Below are positions 1-11,805 of a DNA stretch of 64,000 bases, one piece after another. Numbering within the stretch: the stretch's first letter is position 1; every line of letters begins with the position of its first letter. The position numbers and the translations under genes are program-made. This DNA comes from Bombyx mori (lineage: Eukaryota; Arthropoda; Insecta; Lepidoptera; Bombycidae), in NCBI RefSeq assembly GCF_030269925.1, contig NC_085123.1, forward strand, positions 1,674,001 to 1,738,000, in the 5' to 3' direction. The notes beneath the pieces were generated by a model. It searched no databases. It was not told the DNA's origin and saw only the letters and a list, made by a program, of their open reading frames with translations.

Positions 1-161
1 TGAATGACAACAAAAAACGCATGATTCAATAGTAAAAGTAGGTAATATCAGGTGTATGATCAGTAGAAACTAAATTAAATAATAACACACTTTTTCTAAA
101 AAAATAACGTTTATAACAAAATATTTTCAAATCCAATTGCGCATTAAATTTATTTCAATAA

Positions 162-1070
162 TTTCGTCGTCGTTGGACCTTCCGTGCTCACTTTCAGCAC
201 CTGGTCCCTCGTTTGTTGGGGGTGGCCGGCGCGTTAAGCCGGCTTCTTCCCAACATCGGGGGGCCTGACCAGGTGACGCGCCGTCTCTATACGGGGGTGG
301 TGCGGTCAATGGCCTTATACGGGGCACCCGTGTGGGGCCAGTCCCTGGCCGTGAGGGTAGCGAAGTTGCTGCAACGGCCGCAACGCACCATCGCGGTCAG
401 GGTCATCCGTGGTTATCGCACCATCTCTTTTGAGGCGGCGTGTGTACTGGCTGGGACGCCGCCTTGGGTCCTGGAGGCGAAGGCGCTCGCTGCTGACTAT
501 CAGTGGCGGGCTAACCTTCGTGCCCGGGGCGTGGCGCGTCCCAGCCCCAGTGTGGTCAGAGCGCGGAGGGCCCAATCTCGGCGGTCCGTGCTGGAGTCAT
601 GGTCCAGGCGGCTGGCCGATCCTTCGGCTGGTCGTAGGACCGTCGAGGCGATTCGCCCGATTCTTGTGGATTGGGTGAATCGTGACAGAGGACGCCTCAC
701 TTTCCGGCTCACGCAGGTGCTCACTGGGCATGGTTGCTTCGGTGAGTTCCTGCACCGGATCGGAGCCGAGCCGACGGCAGAGTGTTACCATTGTGGTTGC
801 GACTTGGACACGGCGGAGCACACGCTCATTGCCTGCCCCGCATGGGAGGGGTGGCGCCGTGTCCTTGTCGCAAAAATAGGAAACGACTTGTCGTTGCCGA
901 GTGTTGTGGCATCGATGCTCGGCAACGACGAGTCGTGGAAGGCGATGCTCGACTTCTGCGAGTGCACCATCTCGCAGAAGGAGGCGGCGGGGCGCGTGAG
1001 AGACGCACAAGCCCGTCGCCGTCGAGCGGGGGCCAGGGAGGCGGATCTCGCCCTAGCCCTGGCCCTCTAA
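162..1070 (+). CDS. R1-clade LINE ORF2, C-terminal remnant
   Basis: The frame is open from 162 to the stop at 1068-1070, and element-like coding starts near 171-174. It encodes the C-terminal third of a non-LTR retrotransposon polyprotein, downstream of the reverse transcriptase core. Visible features are the thumb-region stretch RRLYTGVVRSMALYGAPVW at about 277-337 and a Cys/His cluster (ECYHCGCDLDTAEHTLIACP, about 780-840), followed by a basic, Ala/Arg-rich C-terminus. This layout is typical of the R1 clade (R1, TRAS, SART and relatives). No start codon is expected, because the 5' part of the element is missing. The frame has no stop or frameshift over about 300 codons, so the copy is fairly young. 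It is GC-rich compared with its AT-rich surroundings. The N-terminal endonuclease and RT catalytic core are absent, so it cannot move by itself. Confidence 0.85.
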   Translation, partial: FRRRWTFRAHFQHLVPRLLGVAGALSRLLPNIGGPDQVTRRLYTGVVRSMALYGAPVWGQSLAVRVAKLLQRPQRTIAVRVIRGYRTISFEAACVLAGTPPWVLEAKALAADYQWRANLRARGVARPSPSVVRARRAQSRRSVLESWSRRLADPSAGRRTVEAIRPILVDWVNRDRGRLTFRLTQVLTGHGCFGEFLHRIGAEPTAECYHCGCDLDTAEHTLIACPAWEGWRRVLVAKIGNDLSLPSVVASMLGNDESWKAMLDFCECTISQKEAAGRVRDAQARRRRAGAREADLALALAL

Positions 1071-1546
1071 GTGTTTCGGGTCCCCCTCATATGTCGGTCT
1101 GGGGCCCGGCGAAGGGGGCCTAAGAAGACGACGTGCAAGCTGCTCTGCACGCGTTTTACGCAAGAGCATCCGGGTGATGGAAGGCCGGCTATCCTCGACC
1201 CACGCTGGTTCTGACCCAGCGGGGTATTTCGTAGGATAACCTATTCAAACCGGCGCCATCTAGGCGGGCTTCGGACAGCCTGCCGACCGAGAGGGCTGGT
1301 GGTCGTGGCGCCGACGATCGCTGGCCCGGCGTCCCGACGGGGAGGGTGATGGGAGAGATGTGCTCCGCACTAAACGCTTCACTCTCCTCCCCTTGCCTTT
1401 TCATGAGTTCTGTCTCATGCGAGGGTTGGACGTTGGTTGTTGAGCGACAGGAGGTTTTAGTCGGTTCGACTCCGACATGCCCCACCCTCCATCCCCAGTG
1501 GAGGGTGGGAGTCTGGCGATTTCCTCCTGACAAAAAAAAAAAAAAA
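165..1546 (+). mobile_element. 5'-truncated R1-clade non-LTR retrotransposon
   Basis: The element consists of the C-terminal ORF, a GC-rich 3' UTR of about 460 bp and a terminal A-run at about 1531-1546. The abrupt change in base composition at about 165-174 marks the 5' truncation. There is no 28S rDNA and no TTAGG telomeric array around it, so it is not at the standard R1 or TRAS/SART target. I could not define a convincing target-site duplication. Confidence 0.85.
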
Positions 1547-3284
1547 ACAAAATAACGGAGATTATTATCATGATGGCTGAGTGAGAATATAATATTCCTA
1601 TTTTTATCAATAGCCGATAATTTTAAATTTGAAAGTCAAAAAAAATTCTTTCAACAAAAATTTCATTGAGGATTCTTTTTACTAGATGATTTTTTGATAA
1701 CGCCATCTTGTTGTGTCTTTAAAGCGGTTAGTTGCCCTCAATTAAGAAAAATAGTATTATTTTTCGCCAATAGATGTCGGGAAGAGTTGATTATTTAAAA
1801 CACGAATAAAACAAAATTTTCTGAAAATAAATCGTAGCTAGATCGATTTATCACCCCCGAAATTCCCTGTTTACTAAATTTTATGAAAATCATTCGAGCC
1901 GTTTGCGAGATTCAGATTATATAAGTATATATTATATACACAAGAATTGCTCGTTTAAAGGTATAAGATAATATCCTGTATTGATTTGTGTATATATTTC
2001 TTTTCAAATCATCGCTCATATTGATAATTTTAATTTTCCATTACCGTTTTGAAAACGCATTGAAATTCAAAAATGAAGAAACCACGAATTGAATATTGAA
2101 ACGTTCACTGTTCGATCTCTCACGGTTGCAACCTGGAAGTAATCTAAACCAGTACGAAGGCAACTTTTCCGTGGACCACGACAACCGGTCGGACCTGGCA
2201 TTTACGGTCTTGCGTCAGCGAGTGACAGATGTGGGGCTGTGGGCTGAGTTCGTATAGTGAATTGTTTTAATCACGTCCGCTGTTTTAATCTTCGTCGTTG
2301 TTTTAATCACGGGACTTTAAGAATCGAGTGATTAATTATTTGAATTTCGAGTTTATGGTTGGGCGTTGAAAAGATAAGAGGGATTTTTATGGAAAATCAT
2401 CTCATCAAGACATTGTTGAATTGCTTTAGAAGAAAAATAATTATATAATTTTTTGTTATAAACAAGCAGTTCTATGCTGTAGGTTTTTGACGTATTTTGT
2501 TTCCATTGTTATTAACATAAATTGGCGAAGGTCCCGATCTGATGATAACGATGATCTGATGATAACACCACGCGAAAAAGAAAAGCACTTAGAAAATGTT
2601 TGTGTAAGTGTTATTGAACCGGATATTTCAATTTTTCTAGATACATGGATGAAATTATTGTCATACCTGGTGGGCCCATAGACACCACCACAAAAAAGCC
2701 GTCACTCACATCATCAAGACATCGAGTACAAAATTAATAGCACCTACATCATCAAAATTCATTATGCAAACTTAATTAATATCGCAAGAAACTAAATTAA
2801 AACACTATCAATTAAAATTGAAGAAGAATTAAGAATTGTAACATCAATAGCTCTACATTAACCTGCTCTACTTTCAGCTTTACATTTAGCTCTACATTCT
2901 TGAGAAACAAGCCCAAAAACTGACCCATTCGCGACAAAGCGTTACACAACCAAAAGCCGCGAGACAGTGCGTAAGACTTTTACTTTTGTGCGTGAAATAA
3001 AACCTGCAGTAAATGATTGGATAACTGCTACACTTTTTTACGGAACTCATGAAAGTCATAAATAGATCCATAGTTTTTATTGTACCTATTTTCGCTGTCA
3101 ACTTATCAGTACCATACATTTTGAGGGGACAATTTTCTTTTGCACCAAGATAGTCGACTGCTGCTTAGGACTCTTGTGTTCTTCTATAAACATAGAAAGA
3201 AATAAAAGAAGGAAAAAGTGGAAAAAATATCTCTATACATCTTTATCTCTATACGTCTTTCAGAATTTTCCTCACCAACTTCAA
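1547..3284. other. AT-rich stretch, no gene recognised
   Basis: A less AT-rich block at about 2100-2340 has several ATTGTTTTAATCACG-like repeats. It could be the leader of a retroelement or an untranslated exon, but I see no diagnostic motif. The short ORF at 2487-2681 has no recognisable domain. Confidence 0.4.
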
Positions 3285-3287
3285 AAC

Positions 3288-3628
3288 GTAGATGGGTGGA
3301 CGAGCTCACAGCCACCTGGTGTTAAGTGGTTATTGGAGCCCAAAGATATCTACAACGTAAATGGGCCACCCACATTAAGATATGAGTTCTAAGGTCTCAG
3401 TATAGTTACAACGGCTGCCTCGCCTTTCAAACTGAAACGCATTACTGCTTCACGGCTGAAATAGGCAGGGTGGTACCTACCCGTGCGGACTCAAAAGAGG
3501 TCCTACCACCAGTAATTACGCAAATTATATTTTTGCAGGTTTGATTTTCATTACACGATGTTATTTTTCTTCACCGTGGAAGTCAATCGTGAACATTTGT
3601 TAAGTACGTATTTCATTAGAAAAATTCA
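3288..3628 (-). repeat. SINE-1 copy, nearly full body
   Basis: The body runs from the tail side (GATGGGTGGACGAGCTCAC at the left) to the conserved AGTCAATCGTGAACATTTG block near the right end. The tRNA-like head is missing beyond 3628. The element reads on the minus strand because its A-tail side lies at the left. Confidence 0.85.
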
Positions 3629-3682
3629 TATTCAATTCAATTATATATCCACTTTTAGTCACAGCAAATAAAGATTATACTT

Positions 3683-3798
3683 CACTTTTTTTGTTGCTCA
3701 TGTAAGCAGACGAGCATACGGCCCACCCGATCGTGAGTGGTCACCGTCGCTCATGGACGTTGGCAATGACAGCAGAGCCAAGTCGCTGCCTACCGTTA
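3683..3798 (-). repeat. SINE-2 copy
   Basis: Tail side at the left (TTTTTTGTTGCTCATGTAAGC), then the CATACGGCCCACC core, and the head side GTCGCTGCCTACC at the right. It is moderately diverged. Confidence 0.8.
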
Positions 3799-4193
3799 AC
3801 TGCAACAAAAATAGCTAAAATAATGAAAATGTGAACCGGTAAAGTTCTGGGAAAGAATTTTCAACGTTCACATGACACTAACTCTATATAGAATTCTTTA
3901 ATGCGGCGCAATAAAACTCGTGTTGGGTCCACGCCGTTCTGTTTTTTAAGGACTGCGGCATAGGAGACAAAATCGTGTGAAACTTATAGTTTTATGGTGA
4001 TATTGTAAAACGCTGGTGCTTAGCCAAGCGCTTGAATAGTTTCAACCGGAGATCCTGAAATTTTTGGTTGCGGATGCGAGAGGAAATTGGGATTTTCACA
4101 TTTCTTGCATTTTATTTGTGTAAAGGATTAAATGCTAAGAATTTAAGTTTTTTTATTGGACTTTGCTCACGTCCTGTTTCGTAGTTTGTGGAA

Positions 4194-4316
4194 GTTTTTT
4201 TTTTTTTATTGCCCTTGTAGGCAGACGAGCATACGGCCCACCTGATGGTGAGTGGTTACCGTCGCCCATGGACTTCAGCAATGCCAGGGGCAGAGCCAAG
4301 CCGCTGTCTACCAGAG
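4194..4316 (-). repeat. SINE-2 inserted in a Helitron-A remnant
   Basis: This nearly consensus copy has a run of T at the left. The Helitron-A words on its two sides (TTTGTGGAAGT at about 4180-4191 and AGAGAAGGTTTAAAAG from about 4312) are continuous in other Helitron-A copies. The SINE therefore split that element. Confidence 0.8.
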
Positions 4317-4503
4317 AAGGTTTAAAAGATAGATAAATAAATATGAAAATGCTCGGAATTAAATAAAAATAACAATTTTGTTTTTCCTTTGATGTGTCCT
4401 CCGTCGGACGGATTCCTTTTGTTTGCTTTAAGTTTATTTTATACAAAAGTTTAGGTCTTTTATTTATCGATTGAGGCACTACGAAGACTGCCGGATCAGC
4501 TAG
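4317..4503 (+). mobile_element. Helitron-A 3' part
   Basis: This is the 3' half of the Helitron-A family, ending with GCCGGATCAGCTAG followed by A. The 5' part is degraded beyond the SINE-2 insertion to its left. Confidence 0.7.
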
Positions 4504-4632
4504 ACTTATAATAAAAAAAACCCGCAAAAAATTATAATTTGTGTCCTTACTAGCGGTAGGCGGCTTATGAACCCACATGGCTAGGTACCATTCCTCCTAT
4601 ATCTACCGTCAAACAATGATGCGTAATAGTTA

Positions 4633-4795
4633 AAAAGGTGGGGCAGCCGTTGTACTATATTGAGATTTGGAACACATGTCTTAAAGTGAGTAACTGCGTT
4701 TACATTGTTGATATCTAAAGGCTGCGACATAACTAATCTAACCACCTAACTGTATGTGGGCTGTGAGTTTGTTCAATCGCCTTAGGAAAAAAATC
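4633..4795 (+). repeat. Old SINE-1 fragment
   Basis: A diverged copy. GGTGGGGCAGCCGTTGT, a TATTGAGA...TTTGGAAC segment and GTGGGCTGTGAGTTTGTTC align in order with the SINE-1 3' half. Confidence 0.6.
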
Positions 4796-5035
4796 AAGTT
4801 ATTACGTTAAATCATACCAGAATTCAAATACTTCATTGAGTAAAAAATAACAGCCGCACAGCAAACAGTATAATAATTTGTTTAATTACTTTTATGAGGC
4901 TTATTGCGACCCTATCCAGGTAGGTACTTAGGTCCCTAGGTAGGTAGAACCTTATTCTGTCTATCTTGACTCTTGTCTCAAGGTGTGACCACGGAAACTA
5001 AAATAATATAATGACAGTAAAATAAACGAGACCGG

Positions 5036-5290
5036 ATTTTTTTATTGCTTAGCTAGATCAAGGTGCACCTGGTATTAAGTGGTTACCGGAGCCATAGATA
5101 TCTACAACGTAAATTCCACTACCCACCTTGAGAAATGAGTTCTAAAGTCACAGTTTTTATAAAGCAATGGCAACCCCAACTTTAAAACCGAAACGCATTA
5201 CTGCTTCATGGCAGAAATAGGCAGGGCGGTGGTACTTACTCGTGGGGACTTACAGAATATCCTACTACCAGTAAACGTCCTACTATTAGT
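5036..5290 (-). repeat. SINE-1 copy, 3' part
   Basis: Starts with TTTTTTTATTGCTTAG at the left and runs to the CCTACTACCAGTAA block. The head half is absent. Confidence 0.8.
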
Positions 5291-6348
5291 AATTTTAATT
5301 GTGGTATCATAAATCAGTTTCATGCTATCCTCACGCAAGCAAACACAAGAATTGCTTTGTGTGTCTATCAGTGGTGGTATTTACGTTGCCTATAAGTTAA
5401 TTTAAGTATCTAACATCAGATAGACTCGGCATATCTACTATATACACATTTACAAAAAAATATATATACAAAAAAGAATGGCGTTTCTATACTTTCTGTT
5501 CTGCAGCTTTTTCTCAAGAAAATGGAACCGGAAGCCGACGAAAAGCTCTCCAAAAACGCAAGGAACAAAAACAGCATATGCTACAGGAAATTCGTAAAAA
5601 GATACAGATATAAATGATATAGAAGGAAAATATATACAGACTGAAGTGAAATAAGGGGAGAGTTTTTGTCTCGTAATGGAATTGTATTATTCGAAAACTT
5701 TGAGTACAACAAATTTGGATACGCCCAATCTATTCACAGTTATATTTGTGGAATATTTTCTGACAAAAAAGTTTTTTTTATGTAATTTGAAAAATAAATC
5801 AAGTCATAAGTGTCATAATTGAGGATCTATAATCAAAAATGTAGTATCATAGTTCCATTATTTTTGTTTTTTTTTTATAAGGTGTGTTGGAACCAAAAGA
5901 AAATTTCAATTTTGAGAATTAATTATTTGATAGTTTAAGTTACTTTATTACTATAAAATAATACATACTGTTTATTACTTTGGGCTAATTGTTTATAGAC
6001 ATCGACACTTTGCAAATATATTATAATAATTAATAAATATATTATAAAATGTATATACTGGTAAATAAATTGATTGGAGTCGATCTTCTGTTTCCTTTAG
6101 GTGTGATCATAAAAATTGTATTAATAATACAGGGCAATGACGTAATCTGGCAATAATGTGTTCTCTGTCTAGCATATAATTAAAACGCCTGTGCATCAGT
6201 ATTCTGAATAGTTTTTTATTGACTTTCATTGATTCACTACCCCTGCATTATTAGGATTCTATTAAAAAAAATTAATGACGTTAGTTCGTGTGATATTTTT
6301 ATTTTAACTAACCGTCGTTTTTAAGAAATATTTACAGGTAAACTTAAT
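5291..6348. other. AT-rich stretch, nothing recognised
   Basis: The stretch has TA-rich tracts near 5440-5480 and many stops in all frames. No repeat family or gene is recognised. Confidence 0.4.
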
Positions 6349-6349
6349 G

Positions 6350-6604
6350 TCCGTCTGGTGTAGTGGTAAGTGACATGGTCACTACACTAGGGGGTCGCGG
6401 GTTCGAATCCCGCCTAGGGAAGATATTTGTATGATAAATATAAATGTCTTTTCCAGGGTTATGGATGTATATTAAATATATGTATGTGTATAATAAAATC
6501 TACATTTATTTCCGTTATCTGGTACCTGTAACACAAGCTCTTTACGAACTCATCACGGGACCAGTTAACGTGGCGTGATTGTTAGTAAAATATTCATATT
6601 CATA
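6350..6604 (+). repeat. SINE-3 copy with tRNA-like head
   Basis: The head holds an A-box-like TGGTGTAGTGGTAAG (about 6357-6371) and a perfect B box GGTTCGAATCC (6400-6410), the internal RNA polymerase III promoter of tRNA-derived SINEs. The body contains ATTTCCGTTATCTGGTACC and ends in ATTCATATTCATATTCAAC. Two minus-strand copies (8058-8314 and 25958-26196) share the whole body, which shows this is a SINE and not a tRNA gene. Confidence 0.85.
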
Positions 6605-7088
6605 TTCAACTTATTTGCCTACGTTGTGTATTTTGCTTATTAAGTTCTAGAAATATATAAATATTGCTTATATTTTCTGCGACATAAAGCACATCCTATG
6701 ATTTTTAACGCTCGATGTGCAAAACGTTTCGGTAAAAAAACAGCTTTGAGGTCGTCACCCTGACGAGATCTGTCCTTATTCCCCAATCGTAAACAAAGTG
6801 TAACGGCCGCAATGGGGACACTCGCGCTAAGGTGGAGGGATTCGCATTCTTATCTCTTTAGAATTAGATTTGTTTTTTGTTTTAGTTTGCCCTGGAGCAT
6901 TATAGTTACTGTTTATTTACAATTATATTTATTAACAGTGCGAACGCGGTCGGCCTACTGTAATTTTGAGATCACAATGAATTTATTTGCACTGTTACAG
7001 ATACAACTCTATGGTTTTCTAGCTCTATGGATAACTCTAGCCCGAGAAGATTCGTTTAAGTCTCACAAATAACTTTAAAATTTACCTT

Positions 7089-7232
7089 CTTTTTTTTACT
7101 TTTTTTCATGCTTAGATGAGTGGAAGAGCTCACAGCCCACCTGGTGTTAAGTGGTTACTGGAGCCCATACACATCTACAACGTAAATGCGCCACCCACCT
7201 TGAGATATAAGTTCTAAGGTCTCAGTATACTC
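7089..7232 (-). repeat. SINE-1 fragment
   Basis: Tail-proximal 140 bp only. It breaks off after CTCAGTATA. Confidence 0.75.
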
Positions 7233-8057
7233 ACTTCACTTGATACGAAAACACATAGCATCTTATCCTTCAACCCATGACGTCATCAAAATGTACATCG
7301 CTATTATAATAATGTCTTGTAATGTAGTAACTAACTTTAATACAGTGCTTAAAATAGCAACAATATCAACATGTTTCTATTAATTCAACATCAACAAGAG
7401 TTCTTCGAGAAAAGCAGAGAAAAAAATAATATAGGACAAATGGAAATGAATGCGTATTCTCTTGCATACATTCAAGTTAACTTTATAGCCACACTTGGCG
7501 ACAAACCCGCCGTACAAGCTTTGAGAGATAGCGTTTTTAATTCATCCACATAAAGTATGAAGTATATAGTATAAACAAATAAATCTTACTTGGAACGAAC
7601 TTTTAGTTTTAAATAATAAAAAAAATTAAATGTAGAAAATGAATCTGGCTCGTGTTATCATCAGAGTCCACAAATAATTCTCGGAACAGAAGGAGGACTT
7701 ACTTCGAAGTCGAAGTTGCGTCGCAAACCAGACCCGGCAGGCTTGGTTCCTATTCAGTAATACGACTTCGTCGGTCAGATAGCTGTAGGTTAAAGTGTTG
7801 ACCATAGTCACTTCTTCTACCTCTCCCAGCTTCTATCCCAGGTAGGGAAGTAGTTTAGTTGGTGGCTTCGGCAGTCCAGCATACTCACGTCAGCGTCAGG
7901 AAAATGCCCCAACGCTTTCTCTATCTCTGTCTGTTATGTACACGTGTGTATTGATGCATGTGATTATCACTGACCGGCATTGTGTGAATACATATTCAAT
8001 ATATATTATCGAAGAACTCATTACAAATTGTATTTCCAATATTATTAAATTATAAAA
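7233..8057. other. No gene supported
   Basis: A 60-codon ORF at 7371-7553 (starting MFLLIQHQQEFFEKS) is followed by an AATAAA at about 7578. It has no recognised domain, no flanking exon and no homologue I know. The stretch 7640-7900 is moderately GC-rich and unassigned. Confidence 0.3.
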
Positions 8058-8314
8058 AAAAAATGACTGACAATCATGCCACGTTAAGTGGTCCCATGCT
8101 AAGCTCGTAAAGAGCTTGTGTTACAGGTACCAGATAACGGAAATAAATGTAAGATTTTTATTATACACATACATATTATTATATTTCATATACATCCATA
8201 ACCCTCGAAAAGAAATTATATATTTATCATACAAATATCTTCCCTTGGTGGGATTCGAACGCGCGACCCCCTTGTGTAGTGACCATGTAATTTACCACTA
8301 CACCAGACGGCCGT
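8058..8314 (-). repeat. SINE-3 copy
   Basis: The body begins at the left (AATCATGCCACGTTAAGTGG). The tRNA-like head ends at ACACCAGACGGCCGTT, with B-box complement GGATTCGAAC at about 8250. Confidence 0.85.
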
Positions 8315-8607
8315 TAAATAAATACAAATATACACTATCGAAGAACAATAATTTCATTAAATTTTTTTTTTCCCGCTTGTATTCTCTAACTTGTGCCGGC
8401 TCTTGGACCGCGGGCTGCGTGAAGGAATCCACCACGCTCCAGTTACGTCGCCCGTAATACTTGTCAATTTCTAACAAAATATTTCTAATGGCCACCACTC
8501 TGTTCGTTTTTCCAATTACCGAGTTGTTTTCCACGGGCTATTCGATGTTATCTTATTGCGTGGCTGTGACCAAAATCAGAAGTCAGCTTTTTGGCCGGTC
8601 CAAAATC

Positions 8608-8895
8608 TCTATATATAAAAATGAATTGCTGTTCGTTATTCTCGCTAAAACTCGAGAACGGCAGAACCGATTTGGTTAATTTTGGTCTTGAATTATTTAT
8701 TGAAGTCCAGAGGACATTTAAAAGGTAGATAAATATGAAAATGCTCGGAATTTAATAAAAATAATAATTTTGTTTTCTCTTTGATGTGTCCCCCGTCGGA
8801 CGGATTCCTTTAGTGTGTTTTAAGTTTATTTTATACAAAAGCTTAGGTCTTTTATTTATCGATTGAGGCACTACGAAGTCTGCCGGTTTAGCTAG
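8608..8895 (+). mobile_element. Helitron-A, apparently full-length non-autonomous copy
   Basis: It begins TCTATATATAAAAATGAATTG and ends TTTAGCTAG followed by T. A 5' TC and a 3' CTAG with insertion next to T agree with Helitron termini. It carries no coding capacity. Members at 42858, 49859 and 55825 share its length and internal sequence. Confidence 0.7.
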
Positions 8896-9057
8896 TAAAT
8901 AATATAGATTTTTTCTAAGTAATGCTACGGAACACTTTTTAAGAATGACAGTATTGTATTAATTTAAAAGTAATCCATTATAATATGGTGCGATTCGATC
9001 TGTTTGAACAATATTCTGATAGCAAGCAACTAAGGAGGCTCTCTTGTTGATGCGTTT

Positions 9058-9293
9058 TATTTATTGTTTGCTTAAGTGGATGGGTGAGCTCACGTCCCAT
9101 TACAAGAGCCCATAGATACCTACGACGTAAATTCCGCCACTCATTTTGAGACAAGAGTTCTAAGGTCTCAGTTGTAACAGTACAACGGCTGCTCCACCAT
9201 TCAATCCGAAACGCATTACTGCTTCACGGCAGGAATAGGCAGGGCGGTGGTGCCTACCCGTGCGTACTGACAAGACGTCTTGCCACCACTGAA
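9058..9293 (-). repeat. SINE-1 copy, 3' part
   Basis: It runs from GTGGATGGGTGAGCTCACG to GACGTCTTGCCACCACTG, with deletions in the GTTAAGTGGTTAC region. Confidence 0.75.
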
Positions 9294-9778
9294 TCTAGAA
9301 CAAAAAACAGCAAAATACGCTCAACGTTTCTTTAGTCTGAGACAAAAACTTTATGATATCTTCCGATCGTTCAAATTATGTTCAAATGTCAGAGGTTAGA
9401 TAGATACATCACCCCCAGTTATAAATAAACATCTTCATAACCATAAAAGCTAGTCTATCAAACAGACAAATGAATCATTCGCCATTTTAAGACCGATGTT
9501 CGAAAAAGTGACGTATTTATTTCTATCTTGTTTGTGTTATTGTAAATTTTATTGTTTACATTTTATTGTTACTAGTTAAATGACCCCCTGCCCTTGCGCT
9601 AGCCAATAACGAGGTGTTTATTTATATTTGTTCAGTAAAAACATGTAAAATTTCCAAATGATGCAATGACATTACACGATACTAAGATGATATAACATAA
9701 GTTGCACAAACATTAGCGGGATTTGCAGTTTCGAAAGAAGAATTTTTAAAACGATATTCTTTAAAAAAAGCTCATATA

Positions 9779-10030
9779 GAGCGGTGAAAGACTATATGGC
9801 GTAAGCGAAATATTTGCAACTTTACAGCGGAGTCATTTATATTTTAAAATTTGGAAAAAATATCATTACAAAAAAAGTTCCTCAGCTATTACAGTGAAAC
9901 CTAATTGAAATTCAATTATTAAAAACAACGAACTGTTGATGCTAATATCAAATAAGAACACCTTTAATTATAAAGATATACCTCAGGTATTAAGTGAAAT
10001 GTCGCGTAACCAAATAGCCTTTCACCCCTC
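9779..10030. mobile_element. MITE-B copy 1
   Basis: The left end GAGCGGTGAAAGACTATATG and the right end CAAATAGCCTTTCACCCCTC are imperfect inverted repeats. ATATA borders both ends and could be the target duplication. Related copies are at 12428-12670 and 61429-62071. Confidence 0.65.
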
Positions 10031-10042
10031 GATATATACTAC

Positions 10043-10355
10043 TATTACGCCGGCAAGAGTAACGCCATCTATTATCAGATAGCGTAAACACACACGTTGA
10101 AAATACTCGACTTGTGAGGAATGTTCTCGACGATCCTAGGGATGTCGTCTCGACTATAAAAGCGTTGCAGAGATGGCACGCAGTTAGTCAGTAATCGGAA
10201 CTACTCGAAGCGAAACAGCGAACGGATCACCTGAAGTGTAGCGGAAGAAGCGAATTGAGCATAATTTTATAGTGCTCTGTGTGTGTTCTATGTGATACCG
10301 TTTTAAGTTATGCTTTGGTGGAACATTTATTTATCCCGAATCCCAGCGCGTAACA
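10043..10355 (+). mobile_element. Solo LTR, copy 1
   Basis: The ends TATTACGCCGG...CGCGTAACA match the inverse of the copies at 20355 and 54874 (TG...CA type ends in the better-preserved copy). A TATAAAA at about 10156, with a start-site-like TCAGT about 35 bp further on, fits an LTR promoter pointing to the right. No internal retroelement region adjoins it. The superfamily is not determined. Confidence 0.65.
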
Positions 10356-11023
10356 TTACCTTCTTTAAACTACTATGCTGGATAAGGAGAGTTACCAGAG
10401 ATCATTTCTGATTCCTTCCGTCTGACTCTGGGATGAGCTTCTCCTCCTCAGTGATTCATAAGCGTAAAATGTCCTTCTTCAATCATTATTTGAGGTAATT
10501 CTTCTAATCAACGGCTTCTTGGTTATACGTGGCTTGAAATGTCCATGAACCAGGCAATAAAAAAATCGCAAATTTATTTCGAAGTTTACAGTACACAGCT
10601 GGTAGTCTGAATTTCAAAGTCATATTTAACTGAGTCGGATTAACGTTCATTAAAGCAACTAGAAATTTAATATTTCATTAGGATTCAATCATATTTTCAA
10701 ATAAAAGTAAAACTAGCTATTTCATACAAGTTATCAACCTTGGTACATCCCAAAGCGAAGTCAAGTAATATTACTCCACTCCACATATTTTATTCAGTGC
10801 CGCTAATTCCGAATTACCTACAGAGACGGCCGTCCATAATGATTTCAGTCTTTGCCTGGACGTGTCGACACATAGTGATGCACTTAGACTTATCGATATC
10901 AAATAAAAATAACCTAGTCTTATATTTTAAAGTGGCTTTGTATTTAGTTATCATCGACGTTTCAAATTCAAAATAATTTCAATGGAGTTCACTAGTTTTG
11001 AAGAGATCTTGCGGAATAAATCT

Positions 11024-11160
11024 TCGCCGTGGCCTAAAGAATACGACGATTTCTGTTTGTCACGCGTGTTAGCCAGTGTTGCCAATTATTTAAAAGAAAT
11101 ACGTACTTAATATGTTTTTGCAAAGAAGTTCTTCCTTCGCGTAATAAAAATCGTACTATT
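11024..11160 (+). repeat. Diverged SINE-1 head
   Basis: CTTCGCCGTGGCCTAAAG, then AAATACGTACTTAATATG and AATAAAAATCG, match the SINE-1 5' half in order. Confidence 0.55.
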
Positions 11161-11625
11161 ATGTATTGATGTATCTAGTAGTTGAGTTACCATGAGTAGA
11201 TGACTTCTATATGCCTATTTCTGTCCCAAGCGGGCACGTCTTTCGGCTTGAATATTGCGACAACTGTCAATTAGTACCAGGGCTACCGGAATTAATGGAC
11301 TTCACAACTTCAATGTCGATACCTATCTTGAAATATGAGATCAAAGTTTCAATTGTACGTAATCAGTCAATGTAGAATTATAAAGAAATAAAGATTGAAA
11401 CAATGAAACATCATTATTACGTCACAAATGCAACCACTCAATTAGTTGCAAAAAACGAATGAAAAAACTTAATTTATAAGTACGATTATTTTTTTAATAA
11501 AATAATCAAGTTCGTTAGCTTTTATTAATCTGGTAACCTTTGGAACTGCTTAATTGAAGTTTTACCGGCGAACCACCAATGTTGCCATTTCTAGCCTCAA
11601 CCCTTCTTACTTTTTTATTTCACAA

Positions 11626-11805
11626 CTAGCGACCCGCCCTCGCTTCGCTTCGGAAACATTAAAACACACATGAAACCAAAAAAAATAAAATATTTTTTTT
11701 TTTTAAAAGTAGCCTATGTTCATCAGGGACAATGTCGGCTTCTAATGGAAAAAGAATTTTTCAAATCGGTCCAGTAGTTTCGGAGCCGGAGTATATTAGT
11801 ATAGA
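11626..11805 (-). mobile_element. Short Helitron-B
   Basis: On the minus strand it begins TCTATACTAATATACTCCGG and ends with the GC-rich GAAGCGAGGGCGGGTCG followed by CTAG (11626-11629). It is flanked by A on the left and T on the right, as expected for Helitron insertion. Confidence 0.7.

Noticed and set aside
165..1546. Telomeric TRAS/SART element
   Set aside because: The protein clade fits, but no TTAGG repeats are present next to it.
2100..2681. Untranslated exon or small gene
   Set aside because: Less AT-rich, but no splice-linked coding sequence or recognisable protein.
6350..6425. tRNA gene
   Set aside because: The A and B boxes are good but the acceptor stem does not pair. The same body follows in two other copies, so it is a SINE head.
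6812..7072. 86-codon ORF
   Set aside because: Hydrophobic low-complexity frame in AT-rich DNA, with no family match or splice context.
7371..7553. 60-codon ORF followed by AATAAA
   Set aside because: Looks mildly protein-like, but there is no recognised domain, partner exon or homologue.
10981..11110. 41-codon ORF beginning MEFTSFEE
   Set aside because: Its second half is a diverged SINE-1 head, so the frame is accidental.
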